The notes under the pieces are model-generated. The model worked only from the letters and a program-made list of their open reading frames with translations. It was not told the DNA's origin and did not search any database. A stretch of 64,000 nucleotides of DNA from Bacteroides sp. GTDB lineage: Bacteria > Bacteroidota > Bacteroidia > Bacteroidales > Muribaculaceae. The position numbers were made by a program, and so were the translations under genes. Below are positions 9,299 to 19,710 of this stretch, in pieces. The stretch is from the NCBI GenBank assembly GCA_014802265.1, contig JAAVCP010000031.1, positions 44,849-108,848 on the forward strand, read 5' to 3'. Each line of letters starts with the position of its first letter. Position 1 is the stretch's first letter.

Positions 9299-10666
9299 AT
9301 GAACGTAAATTACGAGAAACTCGACAATGTGACCGGTGAAATCACCGTTACACTCGAAGAGAAAGATTATGCAGGTAAAGTGAGTAAGCAGCTTAAAGAA
9401 ATCGGTAAGACTCATTCTGAGCCTGGATTTCGCGCAGGTCATGTACCTGCAGGTCTTGTAGCAAAAAAATATGGGGCTGCTGTAAAATATGATGTTATAA
9501 ATAAAGAGACTGCTGATGCTGTCTTCAACTATATTAAAGAAAATAAACTTCAGGTACTTGGTCAGCCTATTCCTGAGAGTGATAATGAATTTAAACTTGA
9601 AAATAGCGACTTCACATTCAAGTTTAAAGTAGGGTTGGCTCCTGAAATTGATAATCATGTGAATAAGGATCTTAACATTCCTTATTATACCATTAAGGTA
9701 ACTGACGAGATGATAACTGAGCAGATTGAGGGTCTTCGTCAGCGTTTTGGTCGTCAGGTACCTGGAGAGGAAACTGAGCCTAATGCAGTAATCAAGGGTG
9801 TTATTACTGAGTTGAATCCTGATGGCTCTGTTAAGGAGGATGGCATTGTTGTTGAAAATGGCATCATCTCTCCTGCATATTTTGCAAGTGACGATCAAAA
9901 GAAATTATTTGAGGCAAAACATCCTGGTGATGTGGTTGTCTTTAATCCTGCTGCCACTTGCAACACTAATCCCAATGAGATGTCCTCAATGCTTAATATT
10001 GACAAGAATCAGGTTGAGGAACATAAGGGAGATTTTAATTTCGAAATTAAGGAAATTATTGTTCTCAAACCAGCAGAACTTGATCAAGAATTCTTTGACA
10101 ATGCTATTGGTAAAGACAAAGCACATAATGAGGAGGAATTCAGAAGTGCGATCAAGGATCTTCTTGAGCTAAATCTGAAGAACGATTCAAACTACCGCTT
10201 TACAATTGATGCCAAGGCTGTTGTTGAAAACGCAGTAGGTAATCTTGAACTTCCCGAGGCTATTCTAAAAGAATTCCTTATTCGTCAGAATGATGGCCTT
10301 ACAAAGGAAAATATTGATGAGGAGTTTGAAAAGATGCGAGGTCAGCTCTCATGGGATTTGATCCGTGATAATATTGCTTTGCAATTCGGTGTTAAAATCA
10401 CAGAAGAGGATCTAATGAATGAAGCTCGTGGGGTTGTTATACGTCAACTTATGCAATATGGGGCTGCCGGCTTGACTGATCAGGTTGTAGACAAGTACGC
10501 ATCAGAAGTGATGAAAGATGATAAAAATCGCGAAATGCTTTCCCAGAACGCTCTCTCTCGCAAGGTGTTTGAAGTAATTAGAGAAAATGTAACTCTTGAT
10601 AATAAAGAAGTTTCAATTGATGAATTCCGTGCTCTTTTTGCACCGGAAGCTAAAGCTGAGGCTTGA
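9299..10666 (+). CDS. tig: Trigger factor (ribosome-associated chaperone)
   Basis: Trigger factor binds nascent chains at the ribosome exit. The ribosome-docking signature GFRAGHVPAGLVAKKYG lies at about residues 42-58 of the N-terminal domain. The long helical C-terminal chaperone arms (about residues 250-440) follow. A standard FKBP-type prolyl isomerase core is hard to recognise in the middle, which is often the case in this phylum. At 455 residues the size is normal. Its place just before clpP and clpX is the widely conserved tig-clpP-clpX order and supports the call strongly. Confidence 0.92.
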   Translation: MNVNYEKLDNVTGEITVTLEEKDYAGKVSKQLKEIGKTHSEPGFRAGHVPAGLVAKKYGAAVKYDVINKETADAVFNYIKENKLQVLGQPIPESDNEFKLENSDFTFKFKVGLAPEIDNHVNKDLNIPYYTIKVTDEMITEQIEGLRQRFGRQVPGEETEPNAVIKGVITELNPDGSVKEDGIVVENGIISPAYFASDDQKKLFEAKHPGDVVVFNPAATCNTNPNEMSSMLNIDKNQVEEHKGDFNFEIKEIIVLKPAELDQEFFDNAIGKDKAHNEEEFRSAIKDLLELNLKNDSNYRFTIDAKAVVENAVGNLELPEAILKEFLIRQNDGLTKENIDEEFEKMRGQLSWDLIRDNIALQFGVKITEEDLMNEARGVVIRQLMQYGAAGLTDQVVDKYASEVMKDDKNREMLSQNALSRKVFEVIRENVTLDNKEVSIDEFRALFAPEAKAEA

Positions 10667-10673
10667 TAGAGAC

Positions 10674-10757
10674 GGCAAGATAATACTCTTGCCTTACGAT
10701 AAATATGTTATGGCCCGGTTGGTGTGTTCTACATGGCGCACACACCGGGTTTGGTTT
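10674..10757 (+). terminator. Two hairpins between tig and clpP
   Basis: A perfect 7-bp hairpin (10674-10680 with 10687-10693) is followed by a longer, bulged GC-rich hairpin (10714-10749, CCCGG pairing with CCGGG) and a T-rich stretch. This could be a partial terminator or a processing site that sets the clpPX level relative to tig. There is no obvious second promoter before clpP. Confidence 0.4.
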
Positions 10758-10806
10758 TTGGCACGCTATTTGCTGCTATCCCTAATGTTAATAAAACAAT
10801 TTTAAA

Positions 10807-11523
10807 ATGCAAAACGACTTTAGAAATTTTGCCGTCAACCATCTCGGAATGAGTTCAAACACTCTTGACGGATATTCGCGTTATATCAATAAGGCTGCCA
10901 ATGGTGTAAGCCTTACTCATCCTACGGCTGATTACATGAATCCTTATATTCTTGAGGAACGTCAGTTGAACGTGACCCAAATGGATGTGTTTTCGCGTCT
11001 TATGATGGATCGTATTATTTTTCTTGGCACTCAGGTGACAGATACATCTGCTAATATAATTCAGGCACAGCTTCTTTATCTTGACTCAATTGATCCAGAA
11101 AAAGATATTTCTATATATATTAATTCTCCCGGTGGGTCAGTATATGCCGGTCTGGGTATCTATGATACAATGCAGTATATAAATAGTGATGTGTCAACAA
11201 TCTGTACGGGGATGGCAGCTTCTATGGCAGCCGTGCTTCTTGTGGCAGGTGAGAAGGGTAAGCGTTATGCACTTCCACACTCACGCGTAATGATTCATCA
11301 GCCAATGGGTGGAATTCAAGGTCAGGCATCTGACATCGAAATTACCGCAAGGGAAATCCTTAAATTAAAAGATGAACTCTATAGAATTATTTCTGATCAT
11401 TCGGGTCAACCAATCTCAAAAGTGGAGGCAGATTCTGATAGAGACTATTGGATGATTGCATCAGAAGCAAAGGAGTATGGAATGATTGATAAGGTACTTG
11501 TCAATTCAAAGAAAGGTAATTAA
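10807..11523 (+). CDS. clpP: ATP-dependent Clp protease proteolytic subunit
   Basis: Serine peptidase that forms the proteolytic chamber used with ClpX. The catalytic triad can be placed as Ser139 (in GMAASMAA), His164 (in MIHQPMGG) and Asp213 (in DRDYWM), with the spacing known from E. coli ClpP. The 238-residue chain has about 40 residues before the conserved core, a longer N-terminal extension than in E. coli and possibly a propeptide. It lies 15 bases before clpX. Confidence 0.95.
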   Translation: MQNDFRNFAVNHLGMSSNTLDGYSRYINKAANGVSLTHPTADYMNPYILEERQLNVTQMDVFSRLMMDRIIFLGTQVTDTSANIIQAQLLYLDSIDPEKDISIYINSPGGSVYAGLGIYDTMQYINSDVSTICTGMAASMAAVLLVAGEKGKRYALPHSRVMIHQPMGGIQGQASDIEITAREILKLKDELYRIISDHSGQPISKVEADSDRDYWMIASEAKEYGMIDKVLVNSKKGN

Positions 11524-11538
11524 AAACTTTATACAGGA

Positions 11539-12792
11539 ATGGCGAATAAAAAAAATGGTCTTGTCTGCTCAATGTGTGGTACGACCGATAGTCAATTAAA
11601 CCCTGTAGTTAAGGTGTTTGATGGGCTAAACCTTTGCACTGACTGTATAAAGTTCATTGAAGAGGCAAGAGATAGTCAACTAAAAACTTCTGAAAAGAAG
11701 ACGAAAGATGATGCCTCTATTTCAGGAGCTGTACCTAAACCTAAAGCAATCAAAGAGTTTCTAGATCAATATATCATTGGTCAAGATGAGGCAAAGAAGT
11801 ATCTTTCAGTAGCTGTCTATAATCATTACAAGAGAATTGCTCAAGACAAAGATACCGATGATGTAGATATTGAGAAATCAAATATAATTCTTGTTGGTCC
11901 TACCGGAACAGGAAAGACTCTTCTTGCCAAGACAATAGCAAAACTTCTCGATGTACCTTTTGCCATTGTGGATGCCACTGTCTTGACAGAAGCTGGTTAT
12001 GTTGGAGAAGACATTGAATCCCTGCTTGTGCGTCTGTTGCAAGCTTGTGACTACGATGTTGCTAAAGCAGAGAAGGGCATTGTATTTATTGACGAGATAG
12101 ATAAGATTGCTCGTAAGAGTGATAATCCGTCAATCACACGCGATGTTAGTGGAGAGGGTGTTCAACAAGGACTTCTTAAGCTTTTGGAGGGCTCAACAGT
12201 GCTTGTTCCACCTAATGGTGGCAGAAAACATCCGGAACAAAAAATGATTGCTGTTGACACAAAAAATATTCTGTTTATTTGTGGTGGGGCTTTTGATGGC
12301 ATAGAACGTAAGATTGCAGCTCGCCTTAATACTCATGTTGTAGGTTATGGGCATGATGAAGAGGGACGCAAACGCCAGAGAGAGAATCTTATGCGTTATG
12401 TGATGCCTCAGGACTTAAAATCATTTGGACTTATTCCTGAGATTATAGGTCGACTTCCGATTCTTACAAGCTTAGAGCCTCTTGATAAGACAGCATTACG
12501 CAAAATTCTTGTTGAGCCTAAGAATGCGATTATTCGTCAATATAAGAAATTATTCCTGTTAGATGGCGTAGAGCTTGAATTTACAGAGGATGCACTTGAT
12601 TTGATTGTAGATAAGGCTGTGGAATACAAACTTGGTGCACGAGGACTTCGTTCTATTGTAGAGACCATAATGGTCGATGCTATGTATGAAGTACCCTCTG
12701 ATCCGATCAAAACTTTTACTGTAGATGCTGCTTATGTTGCAGATAAGCTTGAGAAAGCCCATTTTGAAAAAACACAGCTTTCGGAAAAATAA
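11539..12792 (+). CDS. clpX: ATP-dependent Clp protease ATP-binding subunit ClpX
   Basis: AAA+ unfoldase that feeds tagged proteins to ClpP. The N-terminal zinc-binding domain uses Cys10, Cys13, Cys33 and Cys36. Walker A GPTGTGKT is at residues 120-127, the pore loop GYVGED follows, then Walker [11 protein letters not shown] and the sensor and arginine-finger region. The 417-residue length is typical. A very strong hairpin lies 24 bases after the stop codon. Confidence 0.96.
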   Translation: MANKKNGLVCSMCGTTDSQLNPVVKVFDGLNLCTDCIKFIEEARDSQLKTSEKKTKDDASISGAVPKPKAIKEFLDQYIIGQDEAKKYLSVAVYNHYKRIAQDKDTDDVDIEKSNIILVGPTGTGKTLLAKTIAKLLDVPFAIVDATVLTEAGYVGEDIESLLVRLLQACDYDVAKAEKGIVFIDEIDKIARKSDNPSITRDVSGEGVQQGLLKLLEGSTVLVPPNGGRKHPEQKMIAVDTKNILFICGGAFDGIERKIAARLNTHVVGYGHDEEGRKRQRENLMRYVMPQDLKSFGLIPEIIGRLPILTSLEPLDKTALRKILVEPKNAIIRQYKKLFLLDGVELEFTEDALDLIVDKAVEYKLGARGLRSIVETIMVDAMYEVPSDPIKTFTVDAAYVADKLEKAHFEKTQLSEK

Positions 12793-12816
12793 TAATATGC
12801 CATAGGTATTTTTATT

Positions 12817-12887
12817 TATAGGGAGTGGTGGCATTGTAATTAATTTGTTTTATCAAATTCTTAATTACAATGCCACCACTCCCTATA
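12817..12887. terminator. Perfect 27-bp hairpin after clpX
   Basis: The arms 12817-12843 and 12861-12887 are exact reverse complements over 27 bases, with a 17-base loop. As the first structure after clpX it very likely ends the tig-clpP-clpX transcripts. It has no long T-run, and its length is unusual for a plain intrinsic terminator. The rest of the gap up to recQ (12888-13103) holds only a candidate -7 box at 13015. Confidence 0.7.
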
Positions 12888-13014
12888 TTATCCATATGGG
12901 TAAATGCTATCTAACGTTGTGGGGCTGTATGTGTTGTAAAATCTCAAATCATTTCTGAAATTACTAATCCTAATTTTTTATAGTAGTAATGTGTGGTGTT
13001 TGAATTATTTTTAT

Positions 13015-13022
13015 TAACTTTG
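13015..13022 (+). promoter_or_regulatory. Candidate -7 box for recQ
   Basis: TAACTTTG matches the -7 consensus about 80 bases before recQ. The nearest TTTG (12999-13002) is too close for a normal -33 element, so only half of the promoter is supported. Confidence 0.35.
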
Positions 13023-13103
13023 TATAGAAGTTGTTTAAAATTATGCCTTCAACATAAAAAGGCAATAGGCATCTTCTAAAAGAAAAAATCGAACCTCACA
13101 ACC

Positions 13104-15284
13104 ATGGCAGACATCAAAGCGATTCATGAAGCCTTGAAGCAAAATTTCGGCTTCGAAAAATTTAAAGGTAATCAGCTTGAAATAATCAACAGTCTTCTTG
13201 ACGGAAATGACATATTTGTGCTGATGCCTACCGGAGGCGGTAAATCCTTATGCTATCAACTCCCGGCACTTATGTCGGAGGGTACCGCTATAGTCATATC
13301 ACCGCTAATTGCCTTGATGAAGAACCAGGTTGACGCAATGCGTAACTATGGAGAAGATGATGGGATAGCTCATTTCCTAAATTCTTCACTTAATAAGGCA
13401 CAGACTGATAAAGTAAAGTCTGATGTACTATCAGGACGTACTAAATTGCTTTATGTAGCTCCGGAATCTTTTACAAAAGAAGATACCATGACATTTATGC
13501 GTACAGTCAATATTTCGTTTTATGCAGTTGATGAGGCACATTGTATTTCCGAATGGGGCCATGACTTTCGCCCGGAATATCGTAGGATACGCAATATTAT
13601 AAACGAAGTTAGGACACGTCCTGTAATTGCCCTGACCGCTACTGCTACCCCTAAGGTACAGCATGATATTCAAAAAAATCTTGGAATGCTGGATGCATTA
13701 GTATTCAAATCAAGTTTTAATCGTCCGAATCTTTATTATGAGGTGCGTCCCAAAACCAAGGAAATAGATCGTGAAATAATAAGATTTATAAAGGGTCAGA
13801 TCGGTAAATCAGGTATTATTTACTGTTTGAGTCGCAAGAAAGTGGAAGAACTCGCAGAGACTTTAAAGTTAAATGAAATAAAGGCTTTGCCATATCATGC
13901 CGGAATGGATTCTGTGACTCGTTCAGATAATCAAGATGCTTTCCTTCAAGAGAAAGTGGATGTGATAGTGGCAACTATTGCATTTGGCATGGGAATTGAT
14001 AAGCCAGATGTAAGATATGTTATTCATTATGATATTCCTAAAAGTCTTGAAGGATATTACCAGGAAACTGGACGTGCTGGACGTGATGGTGGAGAGGGGA
14101 GATGCATAACTTTTTATACGAATAAAGACCTTCAAAAGCTTGACAAGCTGATGCAAAGCAAGACGGCTACTGAACAGGAAATCGGTCGCCATTTACTGGC
14201 TGAGACTGCCAGCTATGCTGAATCGTCAGTGTGTCGCAGAAAGATACTTTTACATTATTTTGGAGAGCAATATGACGCAGACAACTGTGGAAATTGCGAC
14301 AATTGTTTAAATCCTAAATCAGAAGTGGAAGCAAAAGAGGAACTTTGCGCCGTCATAGAGACGGTCATGGCATTGAAAGAGAAATTTAATTCTGAATATG
14401 TGGTGAATGTAATGATTGGCAGAGCTACTGATGAAGTACGCTCTTATAATCATCAACAGCTTGAAGAGTTTGGCTGTATGTCTAATTCTGATGAGAGAAC
14501 TCTCGCAGCAGTCATAAAGCAAGGAGCTATTGCTGGTTACTTGCAGAAAGATATTGAAAACTATGGTGCTCTTCATGTGACACCTAAGGGAAAGAAATTC
14601 CTTAAAAATCCCGTTTCATTTAAAATTGTAGAAGATACTGACTTTAGCGAGATTGAGATAGAACCTCAAATTAAGGGAGGTGCCTCTTGTGCTGCTGACC
14701 CTGTGCTTTATTCAATGCTTAAGGATCTTCGCAAGAAGATATCTAAAAAACAGGGACTGCCACCATATGTAATTTTTCAGGAACCTTCACTTGAAGCTAT
14801 GGCGACTACATATCCAATTACATTAGAGGAACTTGCCAATATTCCCGGTGTTGGAGCTGGAAAGGCTAAGAGATACGGTGAGGAATTTGTAAAACTTATT
14901 AAGCTCCATGTTGATGAAAATGAGATCCAACGTCCCGAAGATATCAGAGTCAGAAGTATGGCTAATAAGAGTAAGCTCAAGATATCCATTATTCAAAGCG
15001 TCGACAGAAAAATTGATCTTGAAGAAGTGGCAGAAAGTAAAGGTCTTGAGTTTAACGAACTTATCGATGAGCTTGAGGCTATTGTAGAGGCAGGCACAAA
15101 AATTAACATTGACTACTTTATCGAAGAAATAATGGACGAAGATCATGAGCTTGATATTATTGATTATTTCAGAGAGAGTCAGGAAGATGATATAGAAGCG
15201 GCAATACAAGAACTTGGTGATGAGTTTTCTGAGGAGGAAATTCGTCTTGTAAGGGTAAAATTCCTTTCAGAAATGGGTAATTAA
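13104..15284 (+). CDS. recQ: ATP-dependent DNA helicase RecQ
   Basis: A 3'-5' DNA helicase used in recombination repair. The 726-residue protein has Walker A TGGGKSLCYQLPAL (about residue 43), a DEAH box followed by the RecQ-specific aromatic loop (DEAHCISEWGHDFRPEY), and the helicase C domain ending in YYQETGRAGRDG. It then has the zinc-binding cysteines (CRRKILLHYFGE and CGNCDNC), the RQC winged helix, and an HRDC domain (about residues 530-610, IPGVGAGKAKRYG). An extra C-terminal helical segment of about 110 residues follows, as in many Bacteroidota RecQ proteins. Confidence 0.95.
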   Translation: MADIKAIHEALKQNFGFEKFKGNQLEIINSLLDGNDIFVLMPTGGGKSLCYQLPALMSEGTAIVISPLIALMKNQVDAMRNYGEDDGIAHFLNSSLNKAQTDKVKSDVLSGRTKLLYVAPESFTKEDTMTFMRTVNISFYAVDEAHCISEWGHDFRPEYRRIRNIINEVRTRPVIALTATATPKVQHDIQKNLGMLDALVFKSSFNRPNLYYEVRPKTKEIDREIIRFIKGQIGKSGIIYCLSRKKVEELAETLKLNEIKALPYHAGMDSVTRSDNQDAFLQEKVDVIVATIAFGMGIDKPDVRYVIHYDIPKSLEGYYQETGRAGRDGGEGRCITFYTNKDLQKLDKLMQSKTATEQEIGRHLLAETASYAESSVCRRKILLHYFGEQYDADNCGNCDNCLNPKSEVEAKEELCAVIETVMALKEKFNSEYVVNVMIGRATDEVRSYNHQQLEEFGCMSNSDERTLAAVIKQGAIAGYLQKDIENYGALHVTPKGKKFLKNPVSFKIVEDTDFSEIEIEPQIKGGASCAADPVLYSMLKDLRKKISKKQGLPPYVIFQEPSLEAMATTYPITLEELANIPGVGAGKAKRYGEEFVKLIKLHVDENEIQRPEDIRVRSMANKSKLKISIIQSVDRKIDLEEVAESKGLEFNELIDELEAIVEAGTKINIDYFIEEIMDEDHELDIIDYFRESQEDDIEAAIQELGDEFSEEEIRLVRVKFLSEMGN

Positions 15285-15401
15285 GCACTGAAGACACTAT
15301 CTAAGTGGTTATTTTGTAGACCTCCTTATAATTTTATGATAAAGTAAACGTTAGATTATAAGTGACAGTTATGAATCTAACGAATAAAACGTCTTGGAAA
15401 G

Positions 15402-17333
15402 ATGAGAAATAGAATCCTTCTTGGAGCAGGTTTGTCGGCCTGCGCGTTTGCTTGGGCAGCAAAGGATCCAATAATAATGACCGTAAATGGGGTTGATGTG
15501 CCCAAATCTGAATTTGAATATCTCTATCATAAAAACAGCCAGCAGCAACTGGCACCACAGCCACTTGAAGAATATGTGGAAATGTTTAAAATTTATAAGC
15601 TAAAAGTTGCTGATGCCAAAGCCAATGGACTTGACACAGTTACAAAGTTTATAAAAGAGATGAATCAATATCGAAATGAACTTGCCGTTCCCTATATGGC
15701 TGACTCTACATTTCTCGAGTCCCTCGTCAAAGAGGCGGCTGACAGAGCACAGTATGACGTTGAGGCAAGTCATATAATGATGATAAAGACACGTGATGCA
15801 GCTGAGAACATAGTACTCCGTAATCGCTTGGATAGCATCAGAAATGTTTTATTGTCAGATGGTGATTTCACTGATTTGGCTCTCAGATTTTCTCAAGACC
15901 GTAGTGTGGTTAATAATAAGGGGTACATGGGTTTTATAACTTCCGGTAGATTTCCGTATGAGTTTGAGACAGCGGCATATACTACTCCTGAAGGTGAAAT
16001 TTCTGAAGTGATAGAGTCACCTGCAGGGTATCATATTGTCAAGGCAGGAAGAAAAAGACCATCAGTAGGAAAGGTAGATGCCTCCCATATTATGAAAATG
16101 GTGCCAAAGACCGCTTCAGAGAAGGAGAATGCTGCTGCTAAAGCCACTATAGATAGTATTTATAATATTGTAAAAGCTGATCCATCTAAATTTGCCCAAC
16201 TTGCAGCTACCCTGTCAGATGATAAAGGTTCTGCAAGACAAGGTGGAAAACTTCCTGCATTTGGCTCTGGTGAGATGGTTCCTGAATTCGAGAAGGTTGC
16301 TTTTGCCCTGAATGATGGAGAAATCAGTGAGCCTGTAAAAAGTCAGTATGGTTGGCATATAATTTATAGACATGCAGGAATTGCACCTGCTACTGCCGAA
16401 CAGCTTAAACCTGAAATTCTTCGTAGGGCTGCAAATCCTCAAGACGGCAGGTATAAATTAGTGAAGGATAATCGTACCAAAAAACTCTCTGAAAAGCATC
16501 ATGCTTCGTTAAATTCTTCAAATATAGATATAATCATATCACGGGCACACGAGAATGGTGTCGATTCTGCTTTTGTTGCTTCTTACACAATAGAACCGTT
16601 GGCTTCTTTGTCTTTGATGATGATAGATGGGAAAAATATTCCTGCCTCAAATCTATTTGAAGGACTGTCAAAAATGAAAATCGAGAATCCTGATGCCGCT
16701 TCAGAAGCTTTGACTCAGGCAATTAATAATTTCTATGCACGTCAGCTTATGCATGCAGAAGAAGATTGGCTATATGTTAATAATGAAGATTATCGGAATC
16801 TTCTTAATGAATATAATGATGGAAGTCTTCTGTATGAGATTAGTCTTCAGAAGGTTTGGGACAAGGCTTCGAATGATAATGAAGGTCTTCAGAAATATTT
16901 TGATACCCATAAAGGAGATTACAATTGGACAGAGCCTCATGCAAAAGGATTCTTGGTACAGGCAACTAATGATTCAGTAGCAAATTTGGTAAGAGAGCGT
17001 TTAAATTCACTTCCTTCTGATTCCATTATGCTCAAGGCTCGAAAAGAGTTTTCAGGGGTAGCACAGATAGACAAGGTATTGGTTACAAAGGGGACCAATC
17101 CAATGGTTGATAATATTATGTTTGGTGGACCAGCTGTAAAGCCTCAATCAGCATCTTACGCTACATATTTTATGTATGAACCACGTCTGCTTACTTCGCC
17201 TGAAAGTATGGATGACGTAAAGGGACAGGTGACAAGTGATTATCAAAATGAACTTGAAACCAAGTGGGTGGAAGAGCTTAAACAAGCATATCCTGTTAAA
17301 GTAAATACAAAAGAACTTAAGAAGATTAAATGA
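15402..17333 (+). CDS. Periplasmic PpiC-type peptidyl-prolyl isomerase (SurA-like)
   Basis: A 643-residue secreted chaperone/isomerase. The N-terminus ([20 protein letters not shown]) is a signal peptide. A SurA-type N-terminal helical part is followed by two rotamase-like PpiC repeats, at about residues 120-225 (ASHIMMIK to GYHIVKAGR) and 225-330 (ASHIMKMV to [10 protein letters not shown]). The remaining C-terminal half has no recognised domain. It starts an operon with two more SurA-like genes; the next gene overlaps it by 4 bases (ATGA). The likely role is folding and delivery of outer-membrane proteins. Confidence 0.85.
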   Translation: MRNRILLGAGLSACAFAWAAKDPIIMTVNGVDVPKSEFEYLYHKNSQQQLAPQPLEEYVEMFKIYKLKVADAKANGLDTVTKFIKEMNQYRNELAVPYMADSTFLESLVKEAADRAQYDVEASHIMMIKTRDAAENIVLRNRLDSIRNVLLSDGDFTDLALRFSQDRSVVNNKGYMGFITSGRFPYEFETAAYTTPEGEISEVIESPAGYHIVKAGRKRPSVGKVDASHIMKMVPKTASEKENAAAKATIDSIYNIVKADPSKFAQLAATLSDDKGSARQGGKLPAFGSGEMVPEFEKVAFALNDGEISEPVKSQYGWHIIYRHAGIAPATAEQLKPEILRRAANPQDGRYKLVKDNRTKKLSEKHHASLNSSNIDIIISRAHENGVDSAFVASYTIEPLASLSLMMIDGKNIPASNLFEGLSKMKIENPDAASEALTQAINNFYARQLMHAEEDWLYVNNEDYRNLLNEYNDGSLLYEISLQKVWDKASNDNEGLQKYFDTHKGDYNWTEPHAKGFLVQATNDSVANLVRERLNSLPSDSIMLKARKEFSGVAQIDKVLVTKGTNPMVDNIMFGGPAVKPQSASYATYFMYEPRLLTSPESMDDVKGQVTSDYQNELETKWVEELKQAYPVKVNTKELKKIK

Positions 17334-18259
17334 AATCCAAGTTCTTCCGCAGAGATTCACTTAAGTTGTTGAGCAGTATATTGATGTTTTTATCAATGTC
17401 AAACAGTTGTAATAGTAATGCAATTGAAGATAATGATGAAAATAAGGATGTATTGCTAATTGCGGGAGATGAAATTCTGACTTTGAGAGATGTGTTGTGT
17501 AAGATTCCCGTAGGTCTTGAACCTGCTGACAGTTCGGAACTATTTCAAGTGGTTATTGATAACTGGATTAAAGAGGAAGTGCTTTCTACACTTGCAAAGA
17601 GAAAGCTACCTGATCTTAGTGATATTGAGAGTAAGGTGGAGACATATCGTAATCAACTAATTGTTGCGGCTTATCTGAAAGAGATGAAGAAAGGACAGAA
17701 AAGTAATATTGCCTCCGAGAGAATAAGGAGTTTCTATGAGCAGCATAAAAATGAAATGCTCACTGAATCTCCTTTGATTAAGGGTATCTATATCAGAATT
17801 GCCACTGGACAACATAATTTGGATGAAATCCGAAAATTGGTGTTCTGTGGAAATGATGATTGTGTAGATAGGCTTGAAAAATACTTTATTGGAGATGCTT
17901 TACAGTATGATTATTTCCAAAATGATTGGGTTGACTGGCAGACAGTCGTGGAGCAAATTCCATATAGGTTCTATGACCCCGATGCATTTCTTAAATCAAC
18001 CTGTAATTTCGAGACAAGTTTTAATGGTTCTGTCTACCTCCTTCATATCAGTGAATTCCTTCCTTCCGGCTCTGTACCACCATACGAATTTGCTGCAATT
18101 CAGATTAAAGAACTCTTAGAGAGAGTTGATCTTAAGAAATTTGAGGATTCTCTTGTAAAATCTTTGATAAAAAAGGCTGTAAACGACGGTGAACTTGTTG
18201 GAGTGGGGTATGATCCGATAGAAAGAACTATAGTTCCCAAAAATTCCATTGGGTCTTAA
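17330..18259 (+). CDS. SurA-like lipoprotein lacking a clear isomerase domain
   Basis: The 309-residue protein has a lipoprotein signal sequence with the candidate lipobox SMSNSC (Cys at about residue 27). The following part ([15 protein letters not shown]) resembles the start of SurA N-terminal domains. A long helical region follows (about residues 60-140), but the conserved PpiC blocks seen in its two neighbours are absent. It overlaps the upstream gene by 4 bases and precedes surA by 62 bases, so it is likely part of the same periplasmic chaperone group. A structural or holdase role is an inference. Confidence 0.6.
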   Translation: MKSKFFRRDSLKLLSSILMFLSMSNSCNSNAIEDNDENKDVLLIAGDEILTLRDVLCKIPVGLEPADSSELFQVVIDNWIKEEVLSTLAKRKLPDLSDIESKVETYRNQLIVAAYLKEMKKGQKSNIASERIRSFYEQHKNEMLTESPLIKGIYIRIATGQHNLDEIRKLVFCGNDDCVDRLEKYFIGDALQYDYFQNDWVDWQTVVEQIPYRFYDPDAFLKSTCNFETSFNGSVYLLHISEFLPSGSVPPYEFAAIQIKELLERVDLKKFEDSLVKSLIKKAVNDGELVGVGYDPIERTIVPKNSIGS

Positions 18260-18321
18260 CAGATGGTTCTTCTTAAATGGCACGGATAACATTAGAATAA
18301 GAAATTAAACAATCCATATAG

Positions 18322-19695
18322 ATGAATAAGAACAAACTTATATTTCCGTTGCTCGCTACGTTGTCTATCGGCTGTGGTTGTGCATTGGCAGGTCCTGGAA
18401 AGGAGGTAATAGATGAAGTGGCATGGATAGTGGGAGATGAAGCAATCTTCCGCTCTGATGTAGAAGAACTTTATCAACAGATGCGTTCAGAGGGTACAGT
18501 AATTGGAGGAGATCCCTATTGTGTACTTCCCGAACAAATTGCTGTAGAAAAACTTTATCTCCATCAGGCAAAGCTCGACACAATTGAAGTCCCCGAGAGC
18601 AGAGTTCGTGCCGGAGTTGAACAACGAATAAATTTCTATGTTAGTCAGCTAGGGAGTAAGGAAAAAGTGGAGGAATATTTTCGTAAGCCTATCCCTGTAC
18701 TCAGAGAACAGCTTGTAGAAATTATGCGTAATAATGCAATTATGCAACAAGTACAGAATAATCTTACGAAAGACGTAAAGTCAACTCCTAATGAAGTAAG
18801 AAAATATTTTGATAAACTTCCGACAGACAGTATTCCTTACGTACCAATGCAGGTCGAGGTTCAGATTGTAACTATAAATCCTAATATTCCGCGTCAGGAA
18901 ATTGAAGACGTAAAAGCACGTCTACGTGATTATGCTGACAAGGTAAATAAAGGAGAATCCAGTTTTTCAACCCTTGCCATTATGCACAGTGAAGATGGTA
19001 GTGCCATGCAGGGAGGAGAACTTGGTTTCAGGACAAAGGCATCCCTTGTTCCTGAGTTTGCTAATGTGGCATTTAATCTTAGTGATCCCAAGAAAGTGTC
19101 CAGGATTGTTGAGACTGAATATGGTTATCATATTATTCAACTAATAGAAAAGAGGGGAGATCAGGTCAATGTACGCCATATTCTCCTTCGTCCGAAGGTG
19201 AGTGCCAAGGATCTTACTGATGCCACTAATCGTCTTGATTCAATTCGTAAGGAAATCGTCGGTGGGGCTTTCACGTTCGAAGAGGCAGCGGGTTTTATCT
19301 CTCAAGATAAGGATACCCGAAACAATCGGGGCATAATGATAAATGAAGATGACAGAAGCCGTAATTATCGCAGTTCCCACTTTGAGATGCAAGAGCTTCC
19401 TCAAGAAGTTGCCCGACGCATTGAGACGATGTCACCGGGTGATGTAAGTGAAGCTTTCGTAATGATTAATAATAAGAATCAAGAAGTAGCGGCAATTGTC
19501 AAATTGACAAATCGTATTGAGGGGCATCGTGCGACTCTTACCGACGATTACAACATGCTTAAAGAAATGTATGAGGATCATAAGCGTGGAGAAATCCTTA
19601 AAGAATGGCTTGAAAACAAGATAAAAGATACATATGTAAGGATTGAAGACAGTTGGAACAACTGTGAATTTCGTTACAATGGCTGGATTAAATAG
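18322..19695 (+). CDS. surA: SurA-type periplasmic chaperone with two PpiC domains
   Basis: The 457-residue protein starts with a signal peptide (cleavage probably near LAG or ALAG) and then the SurA N-terminal motif VDEVAWIVGDEAIFRSDVEE. Two PpiC domains follow: residues about 175-275 (VQIVTINPN to EYGYHIIQLIEKR) and 280-385 (VNVRHILLRPK onward). This is the normal SurA layout. SurA assists assembly of outer-membrane barrel proteins, which fits its place directly before an OstA-like gene (15 bases apart). Confidence 0.85.
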   Translation: MNKNKLIFPLLATLSIGCGCALAGPGKEVIDEVAWIVGDEAIFRSDVEELYQQMRSEGTVIGGDPYCVLPEQIAVEKLYLHQAKLDTIEVPESRVRAGVEQRINFYVSQLGSKEKVEEYFRKPIPVLREQLVEIMRNNAIMQQVQNNLTKDVKSTPNEVRKYFDKLPTDSIPYVPMQVEVQIVTINPNIPRQEIEDVKARLRDYADKVNKGESSFSTLAIMHSEDGSAMQGGELGFRTKASLVPEFANVAFNLSDPKKVSRIVETEYGYHIIQLIEKRGDQVNVRHILLRPKVSAKDLTDATNRLDSIRKEIVGGAFTFEEAAGFISQDKDTRNNRGIMINEDDRSRNYRSSHFEMQELPQEVARRIETMSPGDVSEAFVMINNKNQEVAAIVKLTNRIEGHRATLTDDYNMLKEMYEDHKRGEILKEWLENKIKDTYVRIEDSWNNCEFRYNGWIK

Positions 19696-19710
19696 GCTAA
19701 TTAGGTTTCG

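Noticed and set aside
9230-9898. 222-codon frame on the minus strand across the start of tig
   Set aside because: It lies antisense to trigger factor, and its composition is that of a mirror frame; no family features.
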